The translations under genes were made by a program, and so were the position numbers. Of a stretch of DNA of 37,919 nucleotides, positions 16,947-25,184 are shown piece after piece; position 1 is the first letter of the stretch, and the number at the start of each line of letters is the position of its first letter. A model generated the notes under the pieces. It saw only the letters and a program-made list of their open reading frames with translations. It ran no database searches and was not told the DNA's origin. Source of the DNA: an uncultured Bacteroidales bacterium (GTDB lineage: Bacteria; Bacteroidota; Bacteroidia; Bacteroidales; Paludibacteraceae); assembly GCA_902766045.1 (NCBI GenBank), contig CACXCA010000062.1:1-37919 (forward strand), read 5' to 3'.

Positions 16947-17390
16947 GATTCGCACTTAAGAAAATCTGACAACCTTCCACCGCTTATGCAGTTGTCTGCC
17001 CCCCCCTCAGATCAGCATTGCAGAGCCAATTATGACAACCCCTACTCAAGTATAATCAAATGAATTCCCCCTTAAGTTCAAATGAGGAGTGCAATTATTT
17101 TCATTGAAAAATTGTCACTTAATAAAAAAACACATATATTTGGGGCGATTTTTAGGAAAAGAAAGCCATTTTAGACAAAGCTTTTTGTAAGTGAATAAGT
17201 GAGTGAAATAATATAAAAAACCATGATTTTTTCATTAATTTAAGTGTAAGTCAGTGAAAAAAAATGATTAGTCGCATGTGAGTAAACTATAACAATGAGT
17301 TGTACTCTTGAAATAATTAAGTGAATTTTTTCCTTATACAACTACGTTATAAAAACCAACAATCTCACATTAAATTTAAAATATCAAACC
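16947..17390 (+). promoter_or_regulatory. 444-base gap: leader of the esterase operon with repeated AAGTGA words
   Basis: No gene is visible. TATATTTG at 17135-17142 is a possible -7 box, giving a leader of about 245 bases. In and near the leader the word TAAGTGA(AT) occurs at 17188 and 17318 and inverted (TCACTTAA) at 17115; related words are AAGTGAGTGAAA at 17197, TAAGTGTAAGTCAGTGAAA at 17241-17259 and GTGAGTAAA at 17278. This is more repetition than the surrounding AT-rich sequence. They may be binding sites for a regulator or part of an RNA structure; neither is shown. Confidence 0.4.
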
Positions 17391-17891
17391 ATGAAGAAAA
17401 CGTTCTTATTGAAAAATGTTTTCTCCTCGTTAGCGCTACTCACATGTGTGAGCACGGCTGTTCATGCCGAATCACTAATTGTAGAGCAGTTTAAGGAGAA
17501 TTCACAACAAACAGAGACGACTTCTTATGATTTAGGAGACAAACCGATCCTAACTTTCAGCGGAACGAATCTCGTAGTGAAAACAGACAGAGTCTCTGCC
17601 GAATTCGAATTATCGAAGGTCGTCAAGTATTACTTTGCAGAGTCAGTCCCAACCTCGGCTAAAGAGATTGCAGAAACGCCAATGAGTTATGTCTATCTAA
17701 CGGAAGAAGCTATACACCTCCGGAAGTTCGAACCTCAACTCCCTGTATATCTTTATTCGATGAGCGGACAGCTTATTCTCACAAAACAAACATCTAACGA
17801 AGGAGATTTAGATCTCACTCTTTCTAATCTTGCAAAAGATGTTTATATCATTAAGATCAACAACAATACAATTAAATTCATAAACAAATGA
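17391..17891 (+). CDS. Secreted protein with C-terminal sorting-domain-like end, unknown function
   Basis: 166 residues. Signal peptide (about 1-26, cleavage after VHA). The middle (about 45-85) has strands reading GDKPILTFSG and LVVKTDRVSAEFELS, a short module found at the start of many Bacteroidota exported proteins. The last 45 residues (YLYSMSGQLILTKQ...VYIIKINNNTIKFINK) look like a type IX secretion sorting domain without the usual upstream YPNP. There is no enzymatic motif. The stop overlaps the ATG of the hydrolase gene (ATGA), so the two are translationally coupled and probably act together; a helper, carrier or surface partner is possible. Confidence 0.7.
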   Translation: MKKTFLLKNVFSSLALLTCVSTAVHAESLIVEQFKENSQQTETTSYDLGDKPILTFSGTNLVVKTDRVSAEFELSKVVKYYFAESVPTSAKEIAETPMSYVYLTEEAIHLRKFEPQLPVYLYSMSGQLILTKQTSNEGDLDLTLSNLAKDVYIIKINNNTIKFINK

Positions 17892-18862
17892 AAAATCTTT
17901 TCTCCATAATTTTCATCAGTGCATTTGCGATAGGCGCATTTGCACAAACAACCTACAAAATGAGGGTCGTAATGACTGATGGCTCCGAAGTATTTTACAA
18001 CACATCCGAGGTAAGCCAAGTTGATTTCGTGGAACAGAATCAGGAAGAAGGCATAAAAGTGTTTCTTTCTGGCGATGATCCTAACAAAGATGGACAGTGT
18101 CAGGTGCAAACAGATCGATACACTGGTCCCGACGGTCAATGTTTCCTCAACTACCCTTCTCAACTCTCCAACGATCCTAACGTAAAACATGGTGTCATCA
18201 TCTGGGGACCTGGTGGCGGTGAAAAACCGGGTAACTATTCAAACATGATCAGACGTCTGGTTTCTCACGGATTCGTGGTATTGGAACTCAAAGAATCTCC
18301 TGGCGGTGGAGATCGCGCCATCGACGCGATTAACTGGTTGGAGAAAGAGAACAGCAATCCAAACAGCAAATTCTACGACAAACTAATCATGGACCGTGTC
18401 GGTTGTGCTGGACACTCCATGGGAGGATTGGAATCAGAGCAGGCTTGGTTGAAAGATGAACGTGTTTATACAGCATGTTTGAATAATAGCGGCGACTTGA
18501 ACCACGTAGCCATGTCTCAGATGAAAGATGGAAAATCTATCGCCATCGTCTATGGCGAAGCTGGAATGGAACGTCCAAATGCAGAAGCCGACTACAACAA
18601 CTACGGAGTATCCTGTCCTGCATGCCTTATCATGTTGACAGGTGGACCTGACCAAGGAGAAGGCGGTTACGGACATGGATCGGGACCTTGGACTGGACAT
18701 GCAGCCACTTGTGCATGGATGCGTTGGCACATCGGACGTGAATCATTCAGAAAAGATGATTTCACAACACCTAACGGTGAATTCATCAGTGGGAACATTG
18801 CCGGTGCACAAGGAAGATGGTCTGGCAAATATAAAAACTGGGAGAACTGGGTAGAGAAATAA
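17888..18862 (+). CDS. Secreted alpha/beta hydrolase, cutinase/PETase-like fold
   Basis: 324 residues. Signal peptide cleaved after AFA (residue 19). Residues 21-48 are a short module (MRVVMTDGSEVFYNTSEVS) that resembles the one in the upstream protein. The hydrolase domain (about 55-290) has an oxyanion segment IIWGPGGG, the nucleophile elbow CAGHSMGG with Ser177, and a His-rich end (GYGHGSGPWTGHAATCAWMRW, His263 or His271 the catalytic candidates). Topology and the A-W-M-R-W end recall the PETase/cutinase/dienelactone hydrolase branch. Likely an exported esterase; the substrate is unknown. Five Cys in the domain could form disulfides. A strong terminator follows. Confidence 0.82.
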   Translation: MKNLFSIIFISAFAIGAFAQTTYKMRVVMTDGSEVFYNTSEVSQVDFVEQNQEEGIKVFLSGDDPNKDGQCQVQTDRYTGPDGQCFLNYPSQLSNDPNVKHGVIIWGPGGGEKPGNYSNMIRRLVSHGFVVLELKESPGGGDRAIDAINWLEKENSNPNSKFYDKLIMDRVGCAGHSMGGLESEQAWLKDERVYTACLNNSGDLNHVAMSQMKDGKSIAIVYGEAGMERPNAEADYNNYGVSCPACLIMLTGGPDQGEGGYGHGSGPWTGHAATCAWMRWHIGRESFRKDDFTTPNGEFISGNIAGAQGRWSGKYKNWENWVEK

Positions 18863-18891
18863 CCATTCATGATATATTACAATAAGTGTTG

Positions 18892-18932
18892 AAGAGTGTC
18901 CAGTGCAAAAAAAGAACTGGGCACTCTTTTTT
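18892..18932 (+). terminator. Rho-independent terminator of the esterase operon
   Basis: AAGAGTGTCCAGT pairs with ACTGGGCACTCTT (one T-G pair) around a 12-base loop, followed by T6. Confidence 0.88.
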
Positions 18933-18976
18933 ATGTCAATCTTACACTAAATCACACAAAAGAAACAAATAAAAAC

Positions 18977-19008
18977 TTTGGTTTTTATAAAAAGAAGTCA
19001 TACATTTG
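18977..19008 (+). promoter_or_regulatory. Promoter for the CxxC protein-rubrerythrin operon
   Basis: TTTG at 18977-18980, spacer of 20 bases, TACATTTG at 19001-19008; one of the best consensus matches in the window, 18 bases before the start codon. Confidence 0.7.
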
Positions 19009-19026
19009 AAAACCAAATAAAATCGC

Positions 19027-19512
19027 ATGAAAAAAATATTTTCTCTTGTCTTATCGCTATTCATAGCATTCAACATCAATGCAGGGGATGGATTAGCAGT
19101 TAGTATAACAGGCTGTATTCCATGCATTTCCAATTCAAAAATAATATATGGAGCTGATTTGATTGCCCTGCGGTATTACGAAGGCATCTATTTTCTAAGA
19201 TTAATGACAGATCAAAATAAAGAGTATGTCACATACGTACTTGGCCATTCAAAAGAAGATGCCAAAGAGGAATTAAAAAAGTTGGATGAACTTCTCAGAA
19301 CCAAACCGAAAGACAGTTGGTCTAATCGACAAGACATAGAAGGTCAACAGTTCAAAACATCATACGGATATTGGACGTTGCGTAGAAATGATATGGGGGC
19401 ACCCTACGGCTGGGGATTGTTATTTAGACAAGATTATGTAAGTGGCGAAGCATACATAGGGAAACCTCACATACGTCACATGTTAAAAGAAATTGAAAAA
19501 TTCAAAGAATAA
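19027..19512 (+). CDS. Secreted protein of unknown function with a CxxC motif
   Basis: 161 residues. Signal peptide cleaved after NINA (about residue 19). The mature protein begins with a segment containing C-I-P-C (Cys30, Cys33) and then a mixed alpha/beta domain (TDQNKEYVTYVLG, a charged helix at ~78-95, YGYWTLRRN). It is not a thioredoxin by any other feature, and I do not recognise the family. The stop is 15 bases before the rubrerythrin start, so the genes share a strong promoter. The link to peroxide defence suggests a redox function of the Cys pair, but this is inference. Confidence 0.72.
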   Translation: MKKIFSLVLSLFIAFNINAGDGLAVSITGCIPCISNSKIIYGADLIALRYYEGIYFLRLMTDQNKEYVTYVLGHSKEDAKEELKKLDELLRTKPKDSWSNRQDIEGQQFKTSYGYWTLRRNDMGAPYGWGLLFRQDYVSGEAYIGKPHIRHMLKEIEKFKE

Positions 19513-19527
19513 CATTTATTATTTATT

Positions 19528-20076
19528 ATGGCTAAATTCATTTGTACTGTATGTGGATACGTCCACGAAGGAGATGAGGCTCCTGCACAATGTCCTCAAT
19601 GTAAAGTTCCTAGTTCAAAATTCAAGAAGTTAGACGAAAGCAAAGCTATCTCCTTTGTAACCGAACACGAAATCGGCGTTGCAAAAGGATGCGATGCTGA
19701 GATGATCAAAGATCTCAATGCTCACTTCAACGGAGAATGTTCAGAAGTTGGTATGTATCTAGCAATGAGCCGTCAAGCTGACAGAGAAGGATACCCTGAA
19801 ATCGCTGAGGCATTTAAAAGATATGCATGGGAGGAAGCTGAACATGCTGCTAAATTTGCTGAACTATTAGGCGATGTTGTATGGGACACCAAAACAAATC
19901 TTGACAAGCGCATGAACGCAGAAGCTGGAGCATGCGAAGATAAATTCAGAATTGCAAAGAGAGCTAAAGAATTAAATTTAGATGCTATCCATGACACTGT
20001 TCATGAAATGGCGAAAGACGAAGCTCGTCACGGGAAAGGATTCGAAGGCCTTTACAAAAGATATTTCGGGAAATAA
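19528..20076 (+). CDS. Rubrerythrin with N-terminal rubredoxin (reverse rubrerythrin type)
   Basis: 182 residues. Rubredoxin-like iron site at the N-terminus: Cys6-x2-Cys9 and Cys22-x2-Cys25. A four-helix diiron domain follows, with Glu70, EEAEH (Glu103, His106), and [10 protein letters not shown] (Glu160, His168 area). The order rubredoxin then diiron is the reverse of classical rubrerythrin. These cytoplasmic proteins reduce hydrogen peroxide with electrons from NAD(P)H and help anaerobes survive oxygen. Transcribed behind the CxxC protein; ends at a strong terminator. Confidence 0.93.
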   Translation: MAKFICTVCGYVHEGDEAPAQCPQCKVPSSKFKKLDESKAISFVTEHEIGVAKGCDAEMIKDLNAHFNGECSEVGMYLAMSRQADREGYPEIAEAFKRYAWEEAEHAAKFAELLGDVVWDTKTNLDKRMNAEAGACEDKFRIAKRAKELNLDAIHDTVHEMAKDEARHGKGFEGLYKRYFGK

Positions 20077-20092
20077 ACGCTTCCTGTTAATA

Positions 20093-20130
20093 TAAAAATA
20101 GAGACGCACAGCCGTGCGTCTCTATTTTTA
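20093..20130. terminator. Bidirectional terminator between rubrerythrin and cdd
   Basis: A perfect 17-bp inverted repeat (20093-20109 with 20114-20130) around AGCC, with A and T runs on both sides. A second, imperfect copy of the right arm (GCGTCTCTATTTCTATA) follows at 20139-20155. Confidence 0.9.
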
Positions 20131-20156
20131 TATGTCATGCGTCTCTATTTCTATAA

Positions 20157-20627
20157 TCAAGAAAGAGTAAATTGTAGAGGCAACAACTCAGCAATGCTAT
20201 CCACACAATAGATTTTCTCCGTTCCATAAAGCAAGACTTTAATCATTTGTTTGTAGCGAAGCTCTGTCTCAAGCAAGGCTTGACGACATGCGCCACACGG
20301 AGTAATCGGTGTAGATAAAAAGCCATTGACATTTTTCGCTGCAATAGCTATAGCATTAACTGGAAGCGTTGGATACTGTGCATTCGCATAAAACAAGGCA
20401 GTACGTTCTGCACACAATCCACATGGATAGGATGCATTCTCCTGATTACCGCCTGTCACGATTGTACCATCAGCCAAACGAATAGCAGCCCCTACCGAAA
20501 ATTGAGAATACGGAGAATAAGAACCTGAAGTTGCCTGTTTGGCCTTCTCAACCAATTCAGCATCTTTCTCATCCAACTCATCATAAGAAAGAATAGTCAC
20601 ATTACATTGAATGTTTTTTTTCTCCAT
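20157..20627 (-). CDS. cdd: Cytidine deaminase
   Basis: 156 residues. Converts cytidine and deoxycytidine to uridine forms in pyrimidine salvage. The zinc site is CAE (Cys72, catalytic Glu74) and PCGAC (Cys111, Cys114), with the substrate loop SPYSQFSVGAA. The ATG at 20627 is preferred; the frame also allows a TTG start at 20639, adding four residues. It lies 17 bases downstream of ahcY and is probably the last gene of that operon. Confidence 0.93.
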   Translation of the reverse strand: MEKKNIQCNVTILSYDELDEKDAELVEKAKQATSGSYSPYSQFSVGAAIRLADGTIVTGGNQENASYPCGLCAERTALFYANAQYPTLPVNAIAIAAKNVNGFLSTPITPCGACRQALLETELRYKQMIKVLLYGTEKIYCVDSIAELLPLQFTLS

Positions 20628-20644
20628 ATATAAACTCAATACGA

Positions 20645-22063
20645 TTAATAACGATACAAATCTGATTTATATGGTCCATCAACAGAAACACCAATATATG
20701 CTGCCTGCTCTGGAGTTAGTTTTGTCAATTTAGCACCAATCTTACTCAAATGAAGACGAGCGACCTCTTCATCCAGATGTTTAGGCAAACAATACACTCC
20801 CACTTCATATTTCTTCGTGAACAACTCAATTTGAGCCAATGTCTGGTTCGTGAAAGAGTTACTCATCACAAACGAAGGGTGACCTGTAGCACATCCTAGA
20901 TTGACTAAGCGACCTTCTGCCAACAAAATAATCGAATGTCCATCAGGGAAGAAGTATTGATCCACTTGTGGCTTTATATTTCTGCATTTGATTCCTGGAT
21001 AGGATTTCAACTTAGACACCTGTATTTCACTATCAAAATGTCCAATATTACATACAATAGCATTGTTTTTCATCTTCACCATGTGTTCCACACGAATGAT
21101 ATCGACATTACCCGTTGTGGTTACATAAATATCACCAATAGGGAGAGCATCTTCTACCGTTACGACTTCATATCCCTCCATAGCAGCCTGTAAAGCGCAG
21201 ATAGGATCTATTTCAGTAATCAACACTCTAGCACCATAAGAACGCATTGAGTGAGCACAACCTTTACCTACATCACCATATCCACAAACAACCACTACTT
21301 TACCTGCAACCATGATATCAGTTGCACGTTTAATGCCGTCTGCCAACGACTCACGGCAACCATACAAATTATCGAACTTAGATTTGGTAACAGAATCGTT
21401 TACATTGAAAGCAGGAATTTGAAGTCTGCCCTCTTTCTCCATCTGATAAAGACGATGGACACCCGTTGTAGTCTCTTCAGAAACACCAATAACCTCTTTG
21501 ATGAGCTTACCAAAATAATTTTTATTTACCTTTTGAACCTCAGCCAGAATCTTCAACAATTCAATTTCATCTTCACTTTCGGCATTGCGATTAAGAATGG
21601 AAGGATCTTTTTCTGCATCCGCACCTAAATGTAACATAAGTGTTGCATCACCACCATCATCTACTATCATATTAGGGCCTAATCCATCACCAAAATTCAA
21701 TGCTTGCAACAAACACCACCAATACTCCTCAAGAGTCTCACCTTTCCATGCAAATACAGGCACTCCTGCGGCAGCAATAGCAGCAGCAGCATGATCCTGT
21801 GTGGAAAAAATATTACAACTTGCCCATCTAACCTGAGCTCCCAAATCAACCAATGTTTCAATAAGAACCGCCGTTTGGATTGTCATGTGAAGAGATCCCG
21901 ATATACGTGCACCCTTCAACGGCTTCTGCTTCCCATATTTCTCTCGAAGAGCCATTAATCCTGGCATCTCATTCTCTGCCAACTCTATTTCTTTTCTACC
22001 GAAATCTACCAAATTCATATCAGCCACCTTATACGGAAGCATAGAAAACAAATCTTCTTTCAT
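20645..22063 (-). CDS. ahcY: Adenosylhomocysteinase (S-adenosylhomocysteine hydrolase)
   Basis: 472 residues, the long bacterial form with an insert near 150-190. Breaks S-adenosylhomocysteine into adenosine and homocysteine using bound NAD. The sequence shows STQDHAAAA, the NAD-binding GYGDVGKG (261-268), NIGHFDSEI, and the C-terminal YKSDLYRY that reaches into the neighbouring subunit's site. It is followed by cdd; together they handle the nucleoside product and salvage. Upstream is the OmpH-like gene with a 51-base gap. Confidence 0.97.
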   Translation of the reverse strand: MKEDLFSMLPYKVADMNLVDFGRKEIELAENEMPGLMALREKYGKQKPLKGARISGSLHMTIQTAVLIETLVDLGAQVRWASCNIFSTQDHAAAAIAAAGVPVFAWKGETLEEYWWCLLQALNFGDGLGPNMIVDDGGDATLMLHLGADAEKDPSILNRNAESEDEIELLKILAEVQKVNKNYFGKLIKEVIGVSEETTTGVHRLYQMEKEGRLQIPAFNVNDSVTKSKFDNLYGCRESLADGIKRATDIMVAGKVVVVCGYGDVGKGCAHSMRSYGARVLITEIDPICALQAAMEGYEVVTVEDALPIGDIYVTTTGNVDIIRVEHMVKMKNNAIVCNIGHFDSEIQVSKLKSYPGIKCRNIKPQVDQYFFPDGHSIILLAEGRLVNLGCATGHPSFVMSNSFTNQTLAQIELFTKKYEVGVYCLPKHLDEEVARLHLSKIGAKLTKLTPEQAAYIGVSVDGPYKSDLYRY

Positions 22064-22114
22064 TCTTATCTTATATTAATCTTAATTACTAGATTTTTTT
22101 ATTTCACCACAGAA

Positions 22115-22765
22115 TTATTTCTTTTGTGTAGAATAACGCAGATTTAATTGTTCTAACACATCAGAAGTAATGTCCATTGACTCATCTGCATACAACAAAT
22201 CAGCTCTATTTAAAATCATCTTATAACGATGATCAGCATTATAAATCTTAAAAAAGGTATCAATCGTATCCATCAACTGTTTGGTGAGTTTTATCTGCTC
22301 ATTAGCAAACTCCTGTTCCAAACGCATTTGTAATGCCTGAAGCTCTTGATCTTTCTTATACAAACGAGTTTGTTCCTGTTCGAACGACTCCTTTGTCAAA
22401 AAGCCTCCAGATTGATACTTCTGCTGAAACACTTCCAATTCAGCTTGCAACTTCTGTTGTGCACTTTTTAACTCTTTAGTCGATTTAGACTCTTTTTGCA
22501 ATAGTCTTTCATTCCATTTCTTATAAAAATCAAACTTCTGCAAACTTTCCTGCAGTTGCTGTACATTTACATAAGCAATAGAATAATCCGAAACATTCGA
22601 TTTATCAGATGACTGATTTGAAACAAGAGTATCTGTTGTAGGAGCCTCAACCTTCGTTGTATCAGATTCAACAACAGAATTAGTAACCTCAGAATTTGGA
22701 GATTTACACCCCAATACACACATTGCAAATATAGTCAACGCAATTATATTAAAACTTTTCATCAT
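22115..22765 (-). CDS. OmpH/Skp-family lipoprotein
   Basis: 216 residues. Lipoprotein signal with C-V-L-G-C (Cys20), then a Ser/Thr-rich linker of about 35 residues, then the OmpH/Skp region: YVNVQQLQES start, a long coiled coil (~90-160, rich in Lys, Glu, Gln) and a closing strand region YKMILNRADLLYADES. Skp proteins are periplasmic chaperones for outer-membrane proteins; here a lipid anchor replaces the free soluble form. It is 5 bases after a small membrane protein gene. Confidence 0.85.
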   Translation of the reverse strand: MMKSFNIIALTIFAMCVLGCKSPNSEVTNSVVESDTTKVEAPTTDTLVSNQSSDKSNVSDYSIAYVNVQQLQESLQKFDFYKKWNERLLQKESKSTKELKSAQQKLQAELEVFQQKYQSGGFLTKESFEQEQTRLYKKDQELQALQMRLEQEFANEQIKLTKQLMDTIDTFFKIYNADHRYKMILNRADLLYADESMDITSDVLEQLNLRYSTQKK

Positions 22766-22770
22766 TTATA

Positions 22771-22998
22771 TTATTTAGAATTTTTAGATTCTGTTTTATG
22801 ATTAGAAGATGCTTTTATTCCATGATACTCCATGTAATCTTGTGTTTGAACACAATATATTCCTTTTTCCTTCAAAGCTTTGTTTCCACCTATGTGCGTA
22901 TTAGGAAATTTCCCTTTTTTAGTAAAGAAAACCTTAACGCCTAAAAACAACAACGCAATAGCGATAAATAAAAGTGTTATTAAAAACAATGCCAACAT
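22771..22998 (-). CDS. Conserved small membrane protein
   Basis: 75 residues: one membrane helix (3-24) followed by a positively charged segment with KKGKFPNTHIGGNKALKEKG and CVQTQD. Small proteins of this pattern are widespread in Bacteroidales and of unknown role. It begins an operon with the OmpH-like lipoprotein, ahcY and cdd. Its start codon lies in the second copy of a 12-base direct repeat (see the upstream ORF at 23000-23020). Confidence 0.8.
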   Translation of the reverse strand: MLALFLITLLFIAIALLFLGVKVFFTKKGKFPNTHIGGNKALKEKGIYCVQTQDYMEYHGIKASSNHKTESKNSK

Positions 22999-22999
22999 A

Positions 23000-23020
23000 T
23001 TAAATCATTAATGCCAACAT
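23000..23020 (-). other. Upstream mini-ORF created by a duplicated start region
   Basis: ATG-TTG-GCA-TTA-ATG-ATT-TAA; the stop lies one base before the ATG of the small membrane protein, which begins ATG-TTG-GCA-TTG. The two share TATGTTGGCATT, a 22-base-spaced direct repeat. Terminating ribosomes could restart at the real gene; this is inference. Confidence 0.4.
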
Positions 23021-23064
23021 AATAAAATTTCAGTAGCATGAAAACCATATCATGAAACTTTGCG

Positions 23065-23072
23065 CAAATATA
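23065..23072 (-). promoter_or_regulatory. -7 promoter element for the small membrane protein-ompH-ahcY-cdd operon
   Basis: Minus-strand TATATTTG, followed by GC; about 66 bases before the first start codon. Confidence 0.55.
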
Positions 23073-23159
23073 GAGTTTCTAGCAACATAAAAAATCAATC
23101 TATCATTATTTTAGGATTATTTCAGAACTTCAAGAGTTATTTAACATCTTTTAAGTACC

Positions 23160-24851
23160 TTACTTTTTCGAATCAGCAACTTCAATTACATTGATCACGT
23201 AGTCGCCCAATTTCTCACACTCTGAAATCATATCCATGTAATAGACACCCATCTGATAATCATATAGCTTATTGTTAATATCTACTACATTTTGATTCTT
23301 TAGTTGTTTTCTATAATTGTTTATTTCGTTTTCTATGTTTTGTGATTTATTTATATCTGATATTTTCAGATCTTGTGCCTCAACAATGTAAATCATCTGA
23401 GACAAGGAACTTTCTGCCAAATTCAACATATTATGAATATGCTCATATTGTTTTTCTGTAAAATCTGATGCCGAAGAATTCTGCCTTTTACGACGAATTG
23501 TACGAGCCAAGTTATAACAGCTATCCCCTATACTCTCCAACTCTGACACTTGACGCATCATGTGTTGAATTTCAGTCTTACTTTCCGCACTCAAACGTCC
23601 TTCCGATACCTTATTCAAGTAATCAGCTATCCGCACCTCCATATCATCTGTTATATTCTCATATTTTTCAATACGACTAAATAATTTATTGAAATCATCC
23701 CCTTTTTCCGTATGAAGGAGTTCTGGAACCATACGAAACATCTTCAGACATCTTTCTGCAAACATATTCAACTCTTTCTTCGCCTCAAGAATAGACAACT
23801 CAGCTGTCGATAGCAGACCACCTCCGATAAATGTCAATCGTGATTCATCCTCCTCATCACCACCCTTTGAGGAAATGATAAAACATACTAATTTTTCCAA
23901 TGGTTTAATAAACCATATCAAAATCAATACATTACATATATTAAACGATGTATGGAATGCAGCCAAGACAACCGTTAGAATCGTCTTATCCTCTATATTA
24001 GAATGTGGATCACATCCCACTAATGAACATACAAAATCGACGAAATAAGGGAATATACTAAACACCCAGATTACACCGAAGACATTAAATACCATATGTG
24101 CCATGGCCGCTCGTCTCGCCTGAGTAGATGCAGACAATGCTACAATATTAGAAGTTACCGTCGTTCCTATGTTCTCACCCATCACAAGAGCAATACCCAT
24201 ATAAATATCCAGCACTCCCGCAGAACACAATGTCATAGTGATAGCCATAATAGCCGCCGAACTCTGCACGGAACAGGTTAATATTCCACCAATCAGTAGA
24301 AACAGAATGTATGAACCATATCCCCAACTACTTAATGTACCAAACACATGCTGTACGGTTTCGTTCTGGTCCAAATGCATTCCTTTTGCATTGGCACTTA
24401 ATGTGGTTAATCCTAAAAGCAACAAAGCGAGTCCCATAATGAACTCGCCGAAATTTCTACTCTTATTTGAATAAATGCAGGCAATCGCTATGACAATCGC
24501 AGCATAAACTACATATTGCATATAGTTACCTGAACCTCCCAATACCATAATCCATGCTGTGGCCGTTGTTCCTATATTGGCACCCATAATGACCGAAATG
24601 GCCTGTGCCAAAGTTAACAAACCTGCACTTACAAAACTCACGGTCATCACCGTAGTTGCTGTTGAAGATTGAATTGCTGTAGTAATAAACGCACCCGTCA
24701 AAAGTCCTGTAAAACGATTGGTGGTCATCTTGCCCAAAACTTGTCTAAGTTTACTACCGGCCATTTTCTGTAAACCTTCGCTCATCACCTTCATACCATA
24801 CATGAGGAGCGCAACAGAACCTGCCAGAATCAATAGTGGTAAGTAGTTCAT
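23160..24851 (-). CDS. Na/phosphate symporter with C-terminal PhoU-like domain (NptA type)
   Basis: 563 residues. The membrane part (about 1-330) is two inverted repeats, each with the family's QSS motif: QSSTAT at 61-66 and QSSAA at 196-200, with GANIGTT (90-96) and GENIGTT as the matching second copies. The cytoplasmic C-terminus (about 350-563) is a helical PhoU-like domain. This protein imports phosphate with sodium across the inner membrane, and the PhoU part may regulate it. It is transcribed alone; a -7 box lies at 24918-24925. Confidence 0.9.
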   Translation of the reverse strand: MNYLPLLILAGSVALLMYGMKVMSEGLQKMAGSKLRQVLGKMTTNRFTGLLTGAFITTAIQSSTATTVMTVSFVSAGLLTLAQAISVIMGANIGTTATAWIMVLGGSGNYMQYVVYAAIVIAIACIYSNKSRNFGEFIMGLALLLLGLTTLSANAKGMHLDQNETVQHVFGTLSSWGYGSYILFLLIGGILTCSVQSSAAIMAITMTLCSAGVLDIYMGIALVMGENIGTTVTSNIVALSASTQARRAAMAHMVFNVFGVIWVFSIFPYFVDFVCSLVGCDPHSNIEDKTILTVVLAAFHTSFNICNVLILIWFIKPLEKLVCFIISSKGGDEEDESRLTFIGGGLLSTAELSILEAKKELNMFAERCLKMFRMVPELLHTEKGDDFNKLFSRIEKYENITDDMEVRIADYLNKVSEGRLSAESKTEIQHMMRQVSELESIGDSCYNLARTIRRKRQNSSASDFTEKQYEHIHNMLNLAESSLSQMIYIVEAQDLKISDINKSQNIENEINNYRKQLKNQNVVDINNKLYDYQMGVYYMDMISECEKLGDYVINVIEVADSKK

Positions 24852-25184
24852 CTCTATACTTTAAAGTTAATAGATCTATTCTTCTCAAAAAAAAAATAGA
24901 ACAACAAATTTCGTTTCCAAAATTAATATTTTTTTTCCTTTCTGTACGTATTTACACAAAATTTCAAACAAAATAACATTTTATAACATAAAAAACCTAT
25001 TAACCTATAGACTAATTTTCTTAAAATCCGAGTAAAAAAAACAGTTTGTTCTTAAATACTTTATTGACAAAGGCTGATTTTCCCTATATACGACAATACC
25101 TTATTCATTCTGATATTTTTCAAAGAAAAAGAACGAAAGTATCAGATAAATTCAGTAATTTTGCATACAAGAAATTTTTTAGCA
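24852..25184. promoter_or_regulatory. Divergent intergenic region between the Na/phosphate symporter and nusB
   Basis: Very AT-rich, no gene seen. It holds a minus-strand -7 box for the symporter (TAATTTTG at 24918-24925) and a plus-strand -7 box for nusB (TAATTTTG at 25156-25163, 21 bases before the nusB ATG). Confidence 0.5.

Noticed and set aside
22115-22765. Coiled-coil lipoprotein as a possible phage or toxin component
   Set aside because: The sequence fits the OmpH/Skp family, including its end strands, so a housekeeping role is more likely.
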